Of a DNA stretch of 64,000 nucleotides, positions 26,621 through 38,032 are shown in pieces (positions within the stretch are counted from its first letter, which is position 1; every line of letters begins with the position of its first letter). The stretch comes from Aporrectodea caliginosa. Its lineage: Eukaryota > Annelida > Clitellata > Crassiclitellata > Lumbricidae. A program made the translations under genes and the position numbers. The notes under the pieces are model-generated. The model did not search any database. It had not been told where the DNA came from and saw only the letters and a program-made list of their open reading frames with translations. The DNA lies in contig JACEVL010000415.1 in assembly GCA_020284085.1 (NCBI GenBank), positions 124,001 to 188,000 of the forward strand, read 5' to 3'.

Positions 26621-27804
26621 CAGTGGCACAGCTGGGTATTTGATGCCCTGAGCAAGTAATGGCAATCACACCCACCCTTAAGTATACAATGTCATGTTGA
26701 ATTTCAATACAAAACAGCAATTTTAAAACATCATCATCTGTTGATCATTAACCGATGACACCAGCCTACAAGCATAACACTAAAAACAAAACTTTTCTAG
26801 CCTTGATAGTTGTAAAATAACTTCAACAAAACTGATGGCAATGACTTCATTCTCAGTGGAAAAAACAGCGAAGATTGTTGCATCTCTTTTCTGACATTGT
26901 AAACCATCAAATAGAATTTGGATAAGTTGCATTATGCATTAAAAATATTCACAAGACAGTTGAAGACACTGAAGTTTTCTACACATTGAATCCCTTAGCT
27001 GAAATGTAGGCTAAATGAGAAATCCAGTTGGAGAATAATCCAAATTATGTCCCCATCTTGTTTTGCTGTTTTAATGGAAACAATTATATCCAAATGTTCC
27101 TAATACAGTTCCAAGGTTCGTTCAAATCTGTTGAAAAATGCTGTGCCACAATGATACGTACAATTTGAATTTGATACGCTGTTCATGGATTCAGCTGATT
27201 AATCAGATTTAGAATTAAATACAAAAAGCAGCTCTCCACTTTATAAAATTGAATATAAATTTCAAGATTTTATTACTCTTAACCACTGTCTATGCCATCA
27301 CCTTGCAGAACTTCCACTAAGACCGGTTCGGGCCTTACAGACAGGCAATTACCCAAAGTCTTATGCCTTATACCAAAACTTGATTGCCCAAGGTCTCATG
27401 CCTTATACGAAAACTGATTGCCCAAGGTCTTACATGTATGCCTAATACCAAAACTTGATTGCCCAAGGTCTTATGCCTTTTACCAAAACCTGATTGCCCA
27501 AGGTCTTATGCCTTATACCAAAACTTGATTGCCCAAGGTCTTATTATGCCTTTTACCAAAACTTGATTGCCCAAGGTCTTATGCCTTATACAAAAACTCG
27601 ATAGGCCTACAGTACACAATTTGTACAGTAGGCCTATTGAATCTGAAGTTTCATAACTACAATCTTTACATCTTTGGGACATATGCTCTCATTGTCGTTT
27701 ATGTCACCATCATTCAAATTTTGGAAGCAAATGATAAAACTATGTATTTAAATTCAATTTTGCTGCCCTTGGTCACACCACTTGACCCCTTAGCTATGCC
27801 ACTG
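26621..27804. mobile_element. possible old hAT element, 1.18 kb
   Basis: The ends CAGTGGCACAGCT / AGCTATGCCACTG are inverted. Flanking octamers GTCTAGAT / CTCCAGAT match in 6 of 8 positions. The interior is non-coding and includes a 35-bp tandem repeat. Confidence 0.5.
27343..27600. repeat. 35-bp minisatellite, about 7 copies
   Basis: Unit: GATTGCCCAAGGTCTTATGC then CTTATACCAAAACTT. Copies differ by a few bases and small insertions. It lies inside the possible hAT element at 26621-27804. Confidence 0.9.
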
Positions 27805-28274
27805 CTCCAGATGTATTACACTCTAAATTAACAGTAATTCCATTACCAAAATTATATGATTATAAAATAAAAAAATCACTAAATTATATGATAAATTCAC
27901 ATTGAAATTATTCACTCTTGGATATCACATAAACCCATTGCTTCCATTCATATGGATGATACATTATATTTAACAGTGAAAGCAGCTCAGTCTAAAAAAC
28001 GCATAAATATTAAGTCTCCTCTGCAATACTGTTATGCAAGACCAAAATGGAAGATCAAAACATTCCTGAATAAGGAATCCATAAAGCGATCTAATCTACA
28101 CTTAGCCAGTTCAGACTGGTGCTCAAGTTTATAAATACAATCCATACATATTACATCAGATACCACTAGCATATAAATGACAGCAGCAAAGTCTTGGTGA
28201 AGACTTGCTCCTCTGGAATTTAAAATGAAATGGTTCGTCGAACCCAACAGCTCATTCCAAATTGGACTCAAAAT

Positions 28275-28530
28275 AATAATATTCGTTTATTAATTCAAAC
28301 TGACAAGTACGCAGTAGGATTACATGATATAGTAGTAACAGATGATAACAAGTTTAACAGGAGTCGAATTTAACTGCATGGCAGCCTGTAAGGCACCCAT
28401 CTGTTCTACTGCTCACTTTACAGTCGCCCCATGCGAGTTGAAGGTTGAGTCAACCTTATGAGGCTAGCGGGTATCGAACCCGCGTCCTTCTGATCTTCGT
28501 GACAGCATGCTACCATTCAGTCATCTCCCC
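28275..28530 (-). mobile_element. tRNA-derived SINE, family D
   Basis: On the minus strand: GGGGAGATGACTGAATGGTAG (box A) and GCGGGTTCGATACCCGC (box B arm), a body with GAGTCAACCTTC... and GTCGCCCCATG, then AGTTAAATTCGACTCCTG and a tail of TTAATAAACGAATATTATTATT. It sits 3' of APMAP and might supply a polyadenylation signal. Confidence 0.75.
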
Positions 28531-28761
28531 TTCTCTTTACAACTAATGACTAATGCAACTGACTGAGGACAAAACTGATTGAACATAGCTGACTGAACAC
28601 ATGACTCGGTTAAAATGGGATGATGCTAGAGTAAAACAATAAAAATTGCATAATTTAGAATGAATCTATAAAAGTTGAAGCAGTTTAGACTGACCAATTA
28701 GAAGTGGACAATATCATGGTTGTAGTGACAGGTCAAAACTGGATTGGTCTACTCTGAAATG

Positions 28762-28974
28762 TTACTGAAGTTTGCTAGAGTCAATGCGAGCAATATATGA
28801 CTCGTGGAAAGAGCCAAGGTAGAGAACTCCAGCAATATCTTCCACTTCTGTTATCGAACGAAGATGTTTTCCATCAATATCCATCAATGTACGAACAATT
28901 TTCCCATTACTGTTCAATTCTAGTATCATTGTACCACTTGCTGGAATGACCTTGGCGGAAACGAACTTCACAAA
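28762..28974 (-). CDS. APMAP: APMAP exon 9, last exon (residues 356-425)
   Basis: The acceptor is TTTTTCCAG and the stop TAA lies at 28764-28762. It encodes the last propeller blade, including KIVRTLMDIDG, EVEDIAGVLYLGSFHESYIARI. No canonical AATAAA is obvious in the next 300 bases. One occurs in the SINE tail near 28285 and might be used for polyadenylation, which is a guess. Confidence 0.92.
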   Translation of the reverse strand, partial: FVKFVSAKVIPASGTMILELNSNGKIVRTLMDIDGKHLRSITEVEDIAGVLYLGSFHESYIARIDSSKLQ

Positions 28975-31900
28975 CTGGAAAAAAATATAAATCCATAATT
29001 TTTATAAATGCGCTATTCAAACAACGCCACATTACATCACATTTCTTCAATGTCTATACATAGCATTTCAATCCACATTAAGAGAACAAGATACTCTATT
29101 TTATTGTTCATTAGCACCCAGCACCCAGAACAAAGGTAGGCACTGACGGTGAAGAAGAATAGATTGAGAGGTCAGTGAACTTCATGCAACAGAAGCGTTG
29201 AGAAATGGTCATCAAAAGACTTTTGAGATTCATGGATTCACACCTTAACACTTACAGGCCATAATCCTTGCAGAAGTGAAATCACTAGCTATTGTCTTTG
29301 ACGTCACTGAAGCAAATGGCGCACATGGAGTTCGGAACGGTCAACATAGGGCCTGACCATTTCTACAAGGATGGGTGACCTTCCAAGCAGATATTATGCT
29401 CCAAGTAGATATCATGCTGAGTCAGCTACTTTATAAATTGTACTATCCAGCAGCATATTCAATGCACCTGTCAACATCAGCTAGGTTAAACTCACTATAA
29501 ACATGACCATGAAGATTATCAGATTCTGTATTTATATGTTTAAGTAACGGCTTTTAACACACCCAAAACAATAATTACACCATAAAACCATCTACGTACT
29601 GACTTACTTTTTTTTTAAATATGCAAAATCATGAAATCTGTGGAGGCAACGTTTTCAGAACATGGATGAGCTTCACAAGACTAGACTGAGGTGTTGAGTT
29701 ATCTTCTGTGACTGAATGCCACTGCCCGTCTGATTGGAGGTGTTCCCAGGTTTGGCCATATAGCTTCCTTTAGGCAGGATACTAATTACTGGCTAACAGT
29801 CCCACAGAGTACCGGTACTCAGTTTAAGACCCCGGCCCCCTATGCGTAATTGTCTTGTTGGCTCTGCTCCATCATGCCTTAGGACTTCAGCATCTTGGTC
29901 TCCATGGTCCCGCAACGCGGCACCCTTCGATCAGCTGACCATGGACTAATGATTGTCCATCGTATGCGTACTGCTATCGCTCAGTCCAGAAGCTTTGCCT
30001 ATGTTGGACCCACCAACTGGATCGCTTTTCTAAAGAGCTGCGGCTCGAGCTCCTCAGTTTGTCCCTTCCACAGTTTTGCAAGCGCCTGCAGTCTATTATT
30101 TGAGAGTGATTTCCCCGGTTTGGGTCGAGAGTTCCCCCTGACGAGTTTTTTCTTGAAGAGAGACTTTATGAATGTCAGACTATGATTACATTTACAACGG
30201 TCGAGGTAACTAAAAACATCCCATGTTGGCCATCCTCCGCAGAGACAAAAATACCTGGCTGCAGACAGCACACACAGTCTGCATATACCAGACTCTATGG
30301 CACATCAAGAAGGATAACATTATCTGATTCAATCATGCGTGCTAAGTCTACGTGAGAACAAAATAACTTCCAAAAGTACAATATCTGTAGCAGAAATGAA
30401 GAATACGTCCTGTATGCAAACTTACCAACTGTAACCTCCAACCTCTAAGAAATTACTGAGCAAATTTTGCAGTAAGACAATAAAATTATCTGATATAACA
30501 CAGAAGTCGATTAAAGAGCGATATGTCTTGGTGACATGAACAGACTTTCAACGTGAGGGCCTGTGTATGTCTCTGGGCCAGTTTTAATACGCAATGCGTC
30601 TGTAACTACACACATAGACATATATGTCCAATACAGACTATTCCACTTTCCAAAGATTTATGGGGTTCCCTTATACATGAGATTGACTTGTAGGCAAGTA
30701 TATAATGTATATAAAGTATAAGGATAGTAATATTAATAACAATAAAGTTCATCAATACTCATATTTATAACAGGAATATTGTGTTATGCATACCTGGGTC
30801 ATTAACAGACGTAGCCATGTCCGAGAAGCCAGAAAATCCAATGAATTGAAAGTCTTGCCCTGATATCGGACAAAAGGGAGTCCTACCCAAAATCCACCAC
30901 TTGCACTAAGCTTGATGTTGTCTGGAGTTCCAGGTAAATTTTCAGCAAACACTTCTGCCCGACCAGCATTGATTCCCTTGATGTTGTATCTGATGACAAA
31001 AAATAAAGATAATTGTTATCATTACTATATTAATTACTTATTATTAGTATCCAGTGGATCAATTTTCTCAGGGTATGCAGTGAAAGGGAGAGCATAGCCC
31101 TGGAACATAGTGCAACTGCATCAAACACCATTTATTATTATCACTTTTTCAACCCAAAGAATTACATTCGAAGGGTAAGATGTAAGAATTATTGTTGTTC
31201 TTATTCTCTATAATATATAAGCATAAATTTAAACAGCACCACTGACTAATATTTAGGCATCAGGTGATGGCACTGAACAGCTGTGTCAAGAATTTTCTCT
31301 AAGTCTTTAAAAAATCAAACTGTGTTGGGGAGGGAGATTCAAATTCTTGTGCTACCACATTATGTGTTATAATAGAAAATACAAGCACTTCATTTTTAAG
31401 TACATTGTAAACTATGCTGTAAATAGCATATACGAATCCACTATTATTAAAACAATTATACTTAACACTTTAACAATGAGCGTGTACTAAAACTGACTGG
31501 GAAACCAATGCAGCTCATCATTAAAGTGTTTAAGAGGTAAACAGAAGTTTTATTATAATTACTTGAGAATCCTGGCAGCAAACGTCTCACAGATGAGGAT
31601 GAAGTCTTCATATCTGGACAACTGAATTCCATTTGCAAATCGAAGGTTCTCCAGCAGAACTTCTGTTGTGTTCTTAACTGGATCATACCGAAGAAGTCTG
31701 AAGTCAGACAATTTATTTATTATTATCTCTTAGGTATGTGAATAATAATATATACCCATCACCTTTTAAGAACCCCACAAGGTGAGGTTCCTCCTAACAG
31801 TAGAGAGTGACGTGGTAATATTTCCCGCAGCAAAAACCACGGTAAATAATGTGGTAGTGGGAACAACCTCTGTTTTATCATGGTAATGGGGTTTAATGTT

Positions 31901-34900
31901 GCGGTAATGGAGAATGAGTTGGTGATAAAACCACGTCTTTCGCTTTGGAAGCAGACGGCCAATGTGTGGCCAAAACTTGCAGCTGCCTCTAGGTCTTAAT
32001 GGACCAATCTTCTGGATACTGACCAGATTTACGGCTTGGTTTTGGTGCGCCATCGGTTGATGCCTCCTGCATCCGACACCAACACGAAAGAAGTTACTAC
32101 TGATAATAATTAATACCTAAGGAAAGGGCGTCTGGTTATTTGGCTGGGTTATTCGATTGCTAAAGGAATATTACCTAATCTTACATTACTTGTGTAAATG
32201 TTTGGTCACAAAGCAGGACGCCATTCTTCCTCTGAATCATTGAAAGGCTGACCTTCCAGTTGGTCGACCATCAAGACCATCCAGCAAAAAGTCCCGTCTG
32301 GTATAAACGGAGCTATCTGTGAGGTAGATCATCCCATCAGATGCTACATCAAGGGAATTTAAAAAACTCAGAGGACGCCCATCAATTCTTACAGATGAAG
32401 GAAGCAATAGGTGCACGTCCCCTGTCAACATGAAACATTCAACGAGGAGGATTAGAAACAAGAGCAAAATCGATTAAAATAGAAATATTAATCAAAATAT
32501 TAATACTGCAAGTTTTATGCTTGCGTCAGACAATCACTATGTAGAGATCTTCAGTTAAATCCTTATTCATAATTGCCTAGTAAAATCAGTTATTGGTTAA
32601 AGTTACTCGTTCTGGCTGCATGAACAAAACTGCATTATATTGTTAGCATTTGTGTGAGTATAGTTACTAACTTACTTAATACTTAAAAGTAGGATTGTTA
32701 ACTATTAAAAATTTTTAATAGTTAACTATTTTAGAATTAACGATTAATTAATAGTTAACTTGTGATTAACCCTTTAACGACGAGCGTGTACTAAACTGTA
32801 TGGGAAACCATAAGCAGCTCGTCATTAAAGGGTTAAATGCATTCCCCAATAAGTAATGACAAATACAAAATTAACATTAGTACTTGTTTATCTTTAAATA
32901 ATATTATTAGTAGGGACCTATATAATTATTTATTGCTGGTTAGTGGTTACTACTTACTCGGTAGACTTGTTATTTGTTCATATTAGTATTTTGTTTAAAT
33001 ATTTAAGTTCAAATGTCTTCCATCAACCAATTAGGTAAATAAACCAGCATGTTAACACTGCTACGTTCTAGTGATCAACATGCTTTGATGACAATATAAC
33101 AAGCGGTCAAGCAGCCTTCGATTAATTGTTAAAGATAAATTTCATCGTTAAAATTAATTAACGATTAATCGACTAATTAATCGTTAACTTGCGCAGCCCT
33201 ACTTAAAAGGAAACAAAACTGTGTCTTTCTTTACGCGTTTGTCTGCTTCTACTTGTTTGTGTCGTACAAGCATTGGTATAAATTTAACTGACCTGTAGCA
33301 ACGTTGATTCGGTAGAGCCCTGAGTATGTGTCAATCACAAGAAGATAACCATCTGCATCAAATTTCATTCCAAGTGGTCGGCCACACATTGGCTCATCGT
33401 CATAGCTTGTAACATCTTAAAATCAAAGCATTACATATTCGATAAACCAAGCAGCTTTACTGTATAACTGACATTTAATGCTGAAATTTAGTAGCAAAAG
33501 ATAAAAAAATATTAGCACTGTAGATTAAATTAAAAACCAACAAATAGCAAATGTGTTTGGATGATGATTAACAATATGACAATCATCATGATCAAGACGG
33601 TGGTGGTGGTCATTCAGCACAGACAAAACAACACAAGGATGCGTTTGATAATTATAATGAACACAATAATGAAGACACTAGTACCAATTTTGAGGGTGAA
33701 AATAAGAACTGGAAAATGACTTTTCTAAATTCTCGAATGATCAGGTCTTGCACTGCCTGATGATCGGCCTGATCAGTAGCAGATCACAACTCAAAACAAG
33801 ATAGTCTCTAAGTTTTGATTTCTTGTAATATAAAAAAGTTAAATAAAACAGTTTGAAAGTCACTTCAACATTTAAAGTCTACTTAATCTAGCAAACGATC
33901 TTGTTAACTCATACAAATGAGAGACTTGGTCTGTCATTAATGCAACTAATGCACAAAAGTACACTTTTCCACACACTGTCACTGCCAAGCGCCAAATGCC
34001 CTCAAAGCACTCGCTAACACACATACACAGTGACCACCACCCTCACAAAAGACATCTTGTGTTGACCAGCTTTGTGATCATACTATGGATTTGAAGGACA
34101 ATACTAAGAAAGAAAAAGACAAAACTTGATTTGCTTAATGAATGCAACGATAATAATGATGATGGTAATGACAATGATAGGATGATCAAATTGCAAAATA
34201 AAGCATGCCAAGTGAACACAAAAATTCTTACTGCAAAGCTTCTTTCCAAGGTGCGCTACTGTTCGAACTTCACCATGCCTAATAACGACGATTCTTCCAT
34301 CGGCCGTACCAGTGTAGAAATGACCTGAAACAGTTATAAGGTAATGATCCAGCAATAATAGTGGCAAAGACAATGTTCATTACAAATTATGATGATGATG
34401 ATGAAGGGAAAGATGATGACGACAATGGTGATGATAAATCCAGGATAATCATTTTCCATCAAACAAATCTTCAAAATCAGGCAGCCTAGGCTTGTTGTTG
34501 AAAAAACTTGCAGCCTTAGCTGTAAACATGACACTTCAACAACAAAGAAACTTGAAGGCTAGGATAGATACAGCTTTGCAGTAGTAGACATGGTTGCAGA
34601 CAAATGCGTGTACCACTGTACCATGGTCATCCTTACAACTGAGCATTACGTTAATTGTGTGAATCCGTTATAACTGATAGAAATGCAAATGATAAACAGT
34701 TATAACATTAAGTTAACTTCATTATCACAGTCATTTACAGAGGTTAAGTAGACTGTGTAAATCCTTGGTTACAAGCCTCATGACCATAACCTAATTCTAC
34801 CATCAGTTAATTAACAACTGTGACTAACCTTGTTGGTAAATAATCGTCTCTGGTCCAACCACCTTTCCTTCGAATAGCTTCTCGGCTTTAAGCAGATGAT

Positions 34901-37900
34901 CGTTGACCTCCAAAGTCCCTTCAAGCACAGGAGGATCTGGGAGGCTACAAAAGGGAAATGGAAACAAGTTCTAGACTAACAACTCAAACACTTAATGAAC
35001 TGCAACTCGAAAGAGGGAAAGAAATAAGACAAGTGCAAAAGTGCAACAATAAAATGGTTACCTGAAGCAAATTAGGTATACTATTGTCAAATTTTGTATT
35101 ATACCGGGTAGGTTGGAACAATAAAGATTGACTTTCATATAAATTTGGTTGAACTTGTAATAACCAGTGTGTAAGATTATTTTTAATTTTGTATAACTGA
35201 TAATTATATACTTTGGGTTTTCATTGGAAAAGGTAGTTGCAATGGAAACATCTTACAGGGTTCCCACTCATTTATTGTTTTGAAATTCCCTGATTCATGT
35301 CCTTTGACTAATTCAGCAAAATGTGGGACAAAACAGCTTTTTTCCCTGACCAACAATGAAATTCCCTGACTGTCCCTGATTTTCCAGACACTTAGGAAAT
35401 TCCCTGACATTCCTGACTTTCCTGGTTTTCCAGAAGGGTGGGAACCCTGTCTTAGTTTATTAAATAAGTAGTTGGCATCATTTTGTTTCAACATGAAGTA
35501 GTTGGCATCATTTTGTTTCAACATGAAACTATAATTTAATATTTATTTTTAAAGCTTGTTTGATGTTGCAACCTTGTAAAAAAGCTGTCCTTTAACTACT
35601 ATAAACTCAACTCGAGTGCAACACTTGAGCTGGTGAAAGATGCTCAGGTTCATCAACATTGTAAAACAAATATGTAAGTATGCATGCACATACCTGTACA
35701 ATTTTGCAGCACCTATTGGCATTTCATTAAAGTACATAAAAGTACCAAGAAAGATAGAACTTTACCATCAGTCAACCTAAATCCTGCTACAGTTCTGTAA
35801 GAATGAGAGGCCAATTTGTAGCACTATTGCATACAAATGAAGCCAATTTTAATACCTACTTTGACGGCACTTGCTTACTTACTTTATTACTAACAATATC
35901 TATAATGCACTGTAGCTTTTCGCAACAACTGCAGACAGTGTACCAAAAGCTATCAAGATCTCTACTATTAATGTTAGGATTTCCTGTCATTTTGTTAGAA
36001 GGATGGCCCACTGGATGAGTAGTGCAATTTGCCTGTCTTATTGTATTCAAGTATAGGTCCAACACACAGTTTCTTATGACTGCTGATTCAAGACAATGCA
36101 GTACCCTTATCCAAAGTTCGTTAAACGCAAACATATAGTCGTCGATTCAACTGGTGCAGTTGCAAAGACAGAAGAAATGTGTATGACCATTAGATCATGT
36201 GAAGACAGCACCATAGTAGTCCAAGTTTATCTGGATGAAGAAGTGTATTTAATTATACATTTCAGTATATGATCTTGAATCCCTGATCCAATGCAGCTGG
36301 ACCAACAGGATCTTCAGAAGGATGACCATGGTCAACCACTGAAAACTACAAGCATGGCATACCAAGGTTCCAGGTGATGTATGTGCTTTTCCATCAAGGA
36401 ATGTTCCCGATATCAATTACTAAGGGATCTGCCAAAGACACATAGTTTTCAAATTGCAAAGTCTTTAAAACAGAACTGAATCATGTATTTTTGTAGCATA
36501 AGCAAAAAACCATTAACACCATAGCATCATGCTCACAAGAAAATATCCTTCCTACAAGTTACCAATGGACTCACCTGTATTGAACTGGAAAGTGTTCCTT
36601 TGGAAGAACTAAAACGTAGATGAGGAATGTCAGTATGGGTACAAAGACTATTGCAAACACGAAAATCCTGAATAGAAGACGCAAACTGAAATTAAAAAAA
36701 GAAAAAAGATAGTAAATTGACATGAGGTATACCACAAGGAAATACCATATACCAAGAAGAAAGTAAGAAGAATGAGAACATTTTCACATGAGAACAGAGA
36801 CAAATATTGATTCACAAGGTATTGTAATTCATAACATAGACTATCATGCTGGTGACCAACGCACAAGGGATCAACCAATGGCACACCAAAACAAGTTTCA
36901 ATTAGGACACTATCCAGATGATCAGTCCACAAGACAGAGAAGCAGTATATGGAGGATAAGCAGTTTGAAAAAGGTAAGTCTTAAGTTGAGTAATATATAG
37001 AGTAGCCATTACTGATCATCACACATATTATTCAAAAATTCCTTATGAATAAATATTAAATACATCTGTGAGCATTTTCCAAGTTATGATGCAATTATAT
37101 AGTGATTATTACAAGGCATTCATGGAATTCACATTTTTAACTATTTTAAATTAACAAAATGAGCAATTAGTAAATAATAAGAAGGCCAAATTAACAATCA
37201 CCTTCATTAGTAATAATTATACCAAATTTACAAGTGAACCAGGCAATGCTAATATGTTCTGATAAAACAAATAAGATATAACTATATTACTTGCTAGATA
37301 CTTGTTACTAGAATTTTAATTAAATTGAAATTCTTTATGAATAAATCCATGAATATTTTGTTGCCACTAGATTGCATAAAATGTTCAGAACTCTTCCAGG
37401 TTAACCTCAAGTCATGCTGCACTCTCTGAATTTCAACTGTAATGAAAAGTTCAGGCAATGTGTTCGTTTGCATGTCTTTATAGAAATTCTTCAGAAGCAT
37501 GAGCCTAATGTTGCAGGATCTTTCAGCCGAGAAGGAAACAACAGCTCAATCCAATTACAACGCACCTTTGTTATGTAAAGTAATGGAAAGTAACAAGACA
37601 TTTATAAAGCGCCACTTAAGTATCTCCCAGAAGCGCTCAACACATGGCCATCAAACAGCTGAAAAAGTGTCCTTAAGAGTCTAGAGAAAACCATATAGCC
37701 ATGTGCAGCATTAATGGCACAAACAAAAGTTGCACTGATACTCAATTAATCATTTACTGACCCCAAAAGATTGAGTGGGCATCAGATGGCATGGTATTCC
37801 ACGGATGGTAACCTATTCAGGTATTAACTGAGCACAACACAACTCGGATTTGCTGTGCCAACTAGTGCACAAGCCAACAGAAGCCTCCAAATATTATATA

Positions 37901-38032
37901 ACCAACTTACTTTGACTGAGATTGAACAATTCCACTACTGTTGACACTGCTTCTACCAGGCCCAGGATGGTCTTGAGAAGAAAGACCGTCAACTGGCCGC
38001 TGCTGCCTCTGTCGAACTGTGTCACTTGACAT
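28762..38032 (-). CDS. APMAP: APMAP, membrane-anchored strictosidine-synthase-like beta-propeller protein, 9 exons, complete
   Basis: Nine exons on the minus strand (38032-37911, 36685-36575, 34944-34829, 34324-34232, 33415-33293, 32421-32253, 31697-31563, 30989-30794, 28974-28762) join with matching phases and GT-AG borders into 1278 nt, 425 residues plus TAA. The human protein is about 416 residues, so this is full length. A hydrophilic cytoplasmic N-terminus (1-43) is followed by one membrane segment (about 48-68), as in a type II protein, then a six-bladed propeller. Family landmarks are GTADGR, DDEPMCGRPLG, SFLN (N210), YLTDSS, FANGIQLS (N267), PDNI (N314) and a C-terminal LYLGSF. The three Asn residues match conserved propeller positions that in this fold line the central Ca2+ site. 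Known role of the family: ER/plasma-membrane protein with reported arylesterase activity, linked to adipocyte differentiation in mammals. The substrate in this animal is unknown. An acceptor-like site at about 38070 suggests a further 5'UTR exon upstream. Confidence 0.95.
29335..29400 (+). repeat. 5S-rRNA-like fragment in APMAP intron 8
   Basis: GTTCGGAACGGTCAACATAGGGCCTGACC...AAGGATGGGTGACC partly resembles the internal promoter region of 5S rRNA (GGATGGGTGACC). It may be a 5S-derived SINE relic. It is too short and diverged to be a gene. Confidence 0.25.
29400..30790. other. APMAP intron 8, middle part
   Basis: Between exons 8 and 9. The more GC-rich block at 29690-30300 (GATCAGCTGACCATGG, CGGCTCGAGCTCC) is compositionally different and may be an unrecognised repeat. 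No coding match. Confidence 0.5.
30794..30989 (-). CDS. APMAP: APMAP exon 8 (residues 290-355)
   Basis: The acceptor is TGTCATCAG and the donor GTATGCA. It contains VFAENLPGTPDNIKLS (N314), GGFWVGLPFVR and SLDFLASRTWL, matching the vertebrate family in order and spacing. Confidence 0.93.
31466..31528. mobile_element. second copy of the 63-bp TTAA mini-element
   Basis: It shares CGTGTACTAAA...TGGGAAACCA..GCAGCTC with the copy at 32770-32832, with ends CACTTTAAC / TTAAAGTG. TTAA precedes it (31462-31465), and TTTAA follows, one base off. It lies in APMAP intron 7, about 35 bases from the exon 7 donor. Confidence 0.6.
31563..31697 (-). CDS. APMAP: APMAP exon 7 (residues 245-290)
   Basis: The acceptor is CTGACTTCAG and the donor GTAATTA. 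It includes YDPVKNTTEVLLENL (an NTT sequon at N254), FANGIQLS (N267) and DFILICETFAARI. Confidence 0.92.
32253..32421 (-). CDS. APMAP: APMAP exon 6 (residues 189-245)
   Basis: The acceptor is ATGTTGACAG and the donor GTCAGCC. The exon carries SFLNSLDV (N210, conserved propeller Asn), IYLTDSS and RRDFLLDGLDGRPTG, all typical of APMAP. Confidence 0.92.
32690..33201. mobile_element. hAT MITE, 512 bp, in APMAP intron 5
   Basis: The ends TAGGATTGTTAAC / (reverse complement) TAGGGCTGCGCAAGTTAAC are flanked by exact 8-bp duplications CTTAAAAG (32682-32689, 33202-33209). The subterminal regions are packed with GTTAAC/TTAATTAA/ATTAATCG motifs. A 63-bp TTAA-flanked element is nested at 32770-32832. 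Confidence 0.85.
32770..32832. mobile_element. 63-bp TTAA-flanked palindromic mini-element (piggyBac-like)
   Basis: Both sides are TTAA (32766-32769, 32833-32836). The ends CCCTTTAACGACGAGC / GCTCGTCATTAAAGGG are inverted. A CCC start and a TTAA duplication are hallmarks of piggyBac insertions. It is far too short to code. A second copy lies at 31466-31528. Confidence 0.65.
33293..33415 (-). CDS. APMAP: APMAP exon 5 (residues 148-189)
   Basis: The acceptor is GATTTTAAG and the donor GTCAGTT. The exon contains DDEPMCGRPLGMKF, nearly identical to the vertebrate motif, and an NVT glycosylation sequon at its start. Confidence 0.92.
33695..34050. repeat. dispersed repeat shared with 18545-19060
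   Basis: It has the same ordered short blocks (AGTCTCTAAGTTTTGAT and neighbours) with considerable divergence. It lies in the intron between APMAP exons 4 and 5. Confidence 0.5.
34232..34324 (-). CDS. APMAP: APMAP exon 4 (residues 117-148)
   Basis: The acceptor is ACTGTTTCAG and the donor GTAAGAA. The exon encodes FYTGTADGRIVVI, the first propeller blade signature (human MFTGTADGRVVKL). Confidence 0.92.
34829..34944 (-). CDS. APMAP: APMAP exon 3 (residues 78-117)
   Basis: The acceptor is TTTTGTAG and the donor GTTAGT. The exon contains LPDPPVLEGTL and AEKLFEGKVVGPETI, matching the start of the APMAP propeller (human AERLFENQLVGPESI). Confidence 0.9.
35256..35449. mobile_element. MITE, 194 bp, in APMAP intron 2
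   Basis: The ends CAGGGTTCCCAC / GTGGGAACCCTG are perfect inverted repeats with a 5-bp direct repeat TCTTA on both sides (35251-35255, 35450-35454). The CAGGG ends are hAT-like, but the duplication is shorter than 8 bp. Inside, AATTCCCTGA is repeated several times. Confidence 0.75.
35463..35525. repeat. 31-bp tandem duplication
   Basis: AGTAGTTGGCATCATTTTG with TTTCAACATGA occurs twice head to tail in APMAP intron 2, right after the MITE at 35256. Confidence 0.9.
36575..36685 (-). CDS. APMAP: APMAP exon 2 (residues 41-78), membrane anchor
   Basis: The acceptor is TTAATTTCAG and the donor GTGAGT. The exon encodes the single transmembrane helix, a run of about 20 Ile/Phe/Val/Leu residues preceded by Arg, so the positive side is cytoplasmic. 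A short luminal stem follows. Confidence 0.9.
37580..37690 (-). repeat. short interspersed repeat, family E, in APMAP intron 1
   Basis: AACAAGACATTTATAAAGCG, CCACTTAAG, AGAAGCGCTCAACACATGGC and CATCAAACAGCTGAAA match the copy at 48687-48825. Confidence 0.65.
37911..38032 (-). CDS. APMAP: APMAP exon 1 (residues 1-41)
   Basis: It starts at ATG (38032-38030) and ends before a GTAAGT donor, phase 2. It encodes a polar, Gln/Ser-rich cytoplasmic tail with an RQRQQR basic patch. A TTTCTGCAG acceptor-like site about 35 bases upstream of the ATG suggests that the 5'UTR is spliced. Confidence 0.9.

Noticed and set aside
29690..30300. Exon or gene inside APMAP intron 8
   Set aside because: It has a more GC-rich composition and 90-codon frames on both strands, but no motif and no splice sites in phase. 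It is probably an unrecognised repeat.
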